A stretch of DNA of 64,000 bases. It comes from Hydractinia symbiolongicarpus. Its lineage: Eukaryota; Cnidaria; Hydrozoa; Anthoathecata; Hydractiniidae. The stretch lies in assembly GCF_029227915.1 (NCBI RefSeq), contig NC_079887.1, forward strand, positions 6,946,001 to 7,010,000, in the 5' to 3' direction. The notes beneath the pieces are model-generated. The model saw only the letters and a list, made by a program, of their open reading frames with translations, did no database searches and was not told the origin of the DNA. Position 1 is the stretch's first letter. Each line of letters begins with the position of its first letter. Position numbers and translations under genes: made by a program. This document shows, piece after piece, positions 62,179 to 64,000 of the stretch.

Positions 62179-63388
62179 GATAAAGCGAAGCTTAGTAATC
62201 GAAGTAAAAAACTTATTGGACTTTTATCCAGAGAACGCTAGCTAGCAGCCTACTGAGAAAGCGAAAGAAAACCAGGTGTGTTGTTTAGATTATCTGGTAG
62301 AGAAATGAATTTAGTTGAATAACGACATTTAAGCCGTTCACACTTTCAAAGCTAAACTTTCCCTTAAATATGAAGTGAAATATGTTTTGCGCCTGAACAT
62401 ATTCTTTTTTGTAAGAATATACCCAGGGTCAGTTAAGAATATCTTAAGAATATGTCCTACCTGGATTGTTTGTTATAAATATAAAAATAATTTTGCAATG
62501 GCTATAGCAAGCTTTATTTTATTAAGGCATTATATATTTTCAGGACATGGACATGCTAAGAACATATTCAGAATAATGAGGATAGTATTTGTCAAAAAGT
62601 TAAGAACATTAAGGCTGAAACGGAATAATTCTTTTAAAATACATGGTGCATATCATAGAGAAGAATTTACATAAACTGTAAATGTATTTTTTCCGTTGTT
62701 ATTGTTTTTAATACTACAGACTGTGTAAATTCAGTGTTGATGTCGTTATAAAAAAACTAAACTTAAAACCTAAACTTAAATCAATGTTTACATCTGTTAC
62801 GTTACGATCGTTTGAAATATATTCGATCTTAAATTCGAAAACGCTGCATTGTTATCTTCTTTGATTTTATGCGTGATTTTCTAGATAATAAGTTTGGGTC
62901 TGTTCTTTGAATATCTCGGTAGATATACAATATACCAAATGATTCAAGTTTTTATATTTCTCTTTTTCGTGTTTTAACTATTAATTTCTTATATTTTGAG
63001 TTCTGGAATGGCAAAGCAAGTATATAGTTTTAGCGTTTTTGGCTTTTTATAAACGGTTGTTAGACACCTTTGATTTTGTTGGACATTTTCCATTTTTGTT
63101 TTACAACTTTATTTATTTACTTATTTTTTTGATGCACATGCGTAGATTTTTAGACGTTTTGTTTCAGCGGTTATACACATATAATAATGCAGATTGCAAG
63201 CAACCTCGATCCCAATGCATTTTTTTATCTTTCTGCCATCCCGTTATAAAAGAGACAAAGAGCCTTGTGTCAAGGTTGAAATGTGAGTTTTGAAAATTCA
63301 AATAGCTGCGTTGTATGTTTTTGTTTGGTATCACTTACATGCATTTCATAGAGACATTCGGTGGATTCTTCCACGGGAATTCGGATAG

Positions 63389-64000
63389 TTTATATATGTA
63401 TCCCTAACAACTTTTTTACAGCATTTTCGTGGCTGTTTGGGACAAAAATAAGCAGGTTTTGGATGTACTAGCAGGAAACAGCAAAAGTAAGACAACAACA
63501 TACTACGAGCTTCGACAGATGAAGTTTGCTATGATAAGATGGCGCCAAATTTGAATAAATATACAGACCGAAAACATTCCACAACAAATCAAACGCGCAA
63601 TATCGTGGCTTCATTTTTACTTTCTTATTTTCACCTGCAACGTAAATATCAATTTGTTCAACACGTTCAGTGGTATAAAATAATAAAAATATGTTCGTCA
63701 CACATTGTTCAACATTTCCTATTTTAATTTTTAAGTTTTTCTTGTTACATTACCTTGTGCGTATTGACCAAAAATAAATTCCATTGTTTAACATAATTTA
63801 ACTACCCGTTTAGCAAATGTGTAAAAATACTAAATTATAATTCACCAGTGACAAAGATGTAAATAATACTGGTATTTTTAACAATCTGTTTTATATTTTG
63901 GGTCTAGTGTGTTGTCGTTCTACAAAGTTTTAAGTGAAAACTTACTGTTTTTATGTGAAAAACATCAAGTTTTTATTTGCAAATTTTTTTACTATGTCTA
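63389..64000 (+). repeat. Family F repeat, copy 3, right part
   Basis: Resumes with CCCTAACAACTTTTTTACAG and continues GTGGCTGTTTGGGA, CAACAAATCAAACGCGCAAT, AGTGGTATAAAATAATAAAA, matching 6318-7030 almost base for base. It runs to the window edge. Confidence 0.75.

Overview
The window looks like nuclear DNA of an animal, most likely a cnidarian and perhaps a hydrozoan. It is strongly AT-rich, its genes are split by introns with GTAAGT-type donors, its extracellular modules (somatomedin B, TSP1, NIDO, MAM) are metazoan, and the rest is dense with small transposons. The species-level guess is inference. No rRNA, true tRNA, CRISPR array or bacterial operon was seen.

Gene 1 (+ strand, 666-3552) is complete. 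It has four exons whose phases join exactly, giving a 278-residue secreted protein: signal peptide, somatomedin B domain, one TSP1 repeat and the cysteine-rich C-terminal domain of SBSPON (RPE-spondin). Gene 2 (+ strand, 22126 to at least 59934) spans about 38 kb. 22 recognised exons give an open frame of about 1158 residues: signal peptide, NIDO, MAM1, MAM2, MAM3, two Thr/Ser-rich linker exons, MAM4, three TSP1 repeats and a transmembrane helix. The cytoplasmic exons lie beyond the window. It reads as a large cell-surface adhesion or matrix receptor.

The 18 kb between the genes (3.6-22.1 kb) and the large introns of gene 2 are mostly transposon debris. The dominant class is non-autonomous Helitrons. 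Copies start 5'-TC (often TCTATATAATAATA or TCTCTTTAATAATAGCC), carry a short GTCT microsatellite near the 5' end, and finish with a hairpin such as CCCGTGGATTTTTCCACGGG, then 8-9 nt, then CTAG followed by T. I separate families A, B, C, D, E and S (short). They recur in head-to-tail arrays in which the CTAG end of one copy touches the 5' end of the next (15510-17177, 48045-50726, 52289-55476, 60380-62177). Near the right end there is a three-level nest: repeat F is split by Helitron E, which is split by two tandem Helitron A copies, the second of which holds a 0.5-kb (GACA)n expansion.

Other elements: a broken hAT transposase (13759-14819), a pogo/Tigger-like inverted-repeat element (5255-6053), two MITEs (7328-7406, 52140-52278), an inverted-repeat element of family G (33511-33964) with relatives, a Ty3/gypsy gag-protease remnant (about 30760-31120), a Penelope-like GIY-YIG endonuclease remnant inside nested inverted repeats (58259-59008), a possible PIF/Harbinger scrap (56591-56748), a tRNA-like SINE head (about 44186-44290), a 315-bp (TA)n tract and a 15-copy 48-bp minisatellite.

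I found no convincing undescribed enzymatic system. The most distinctive signals are the tandem and nested Helitron architecture, the palindromic bZIP-type sites carried by Helitron family A, and the domain layout of gene 2 with its duplicated MAM and linker exons. All homology calls are by eye, from motifs and pairwise reading of the window.
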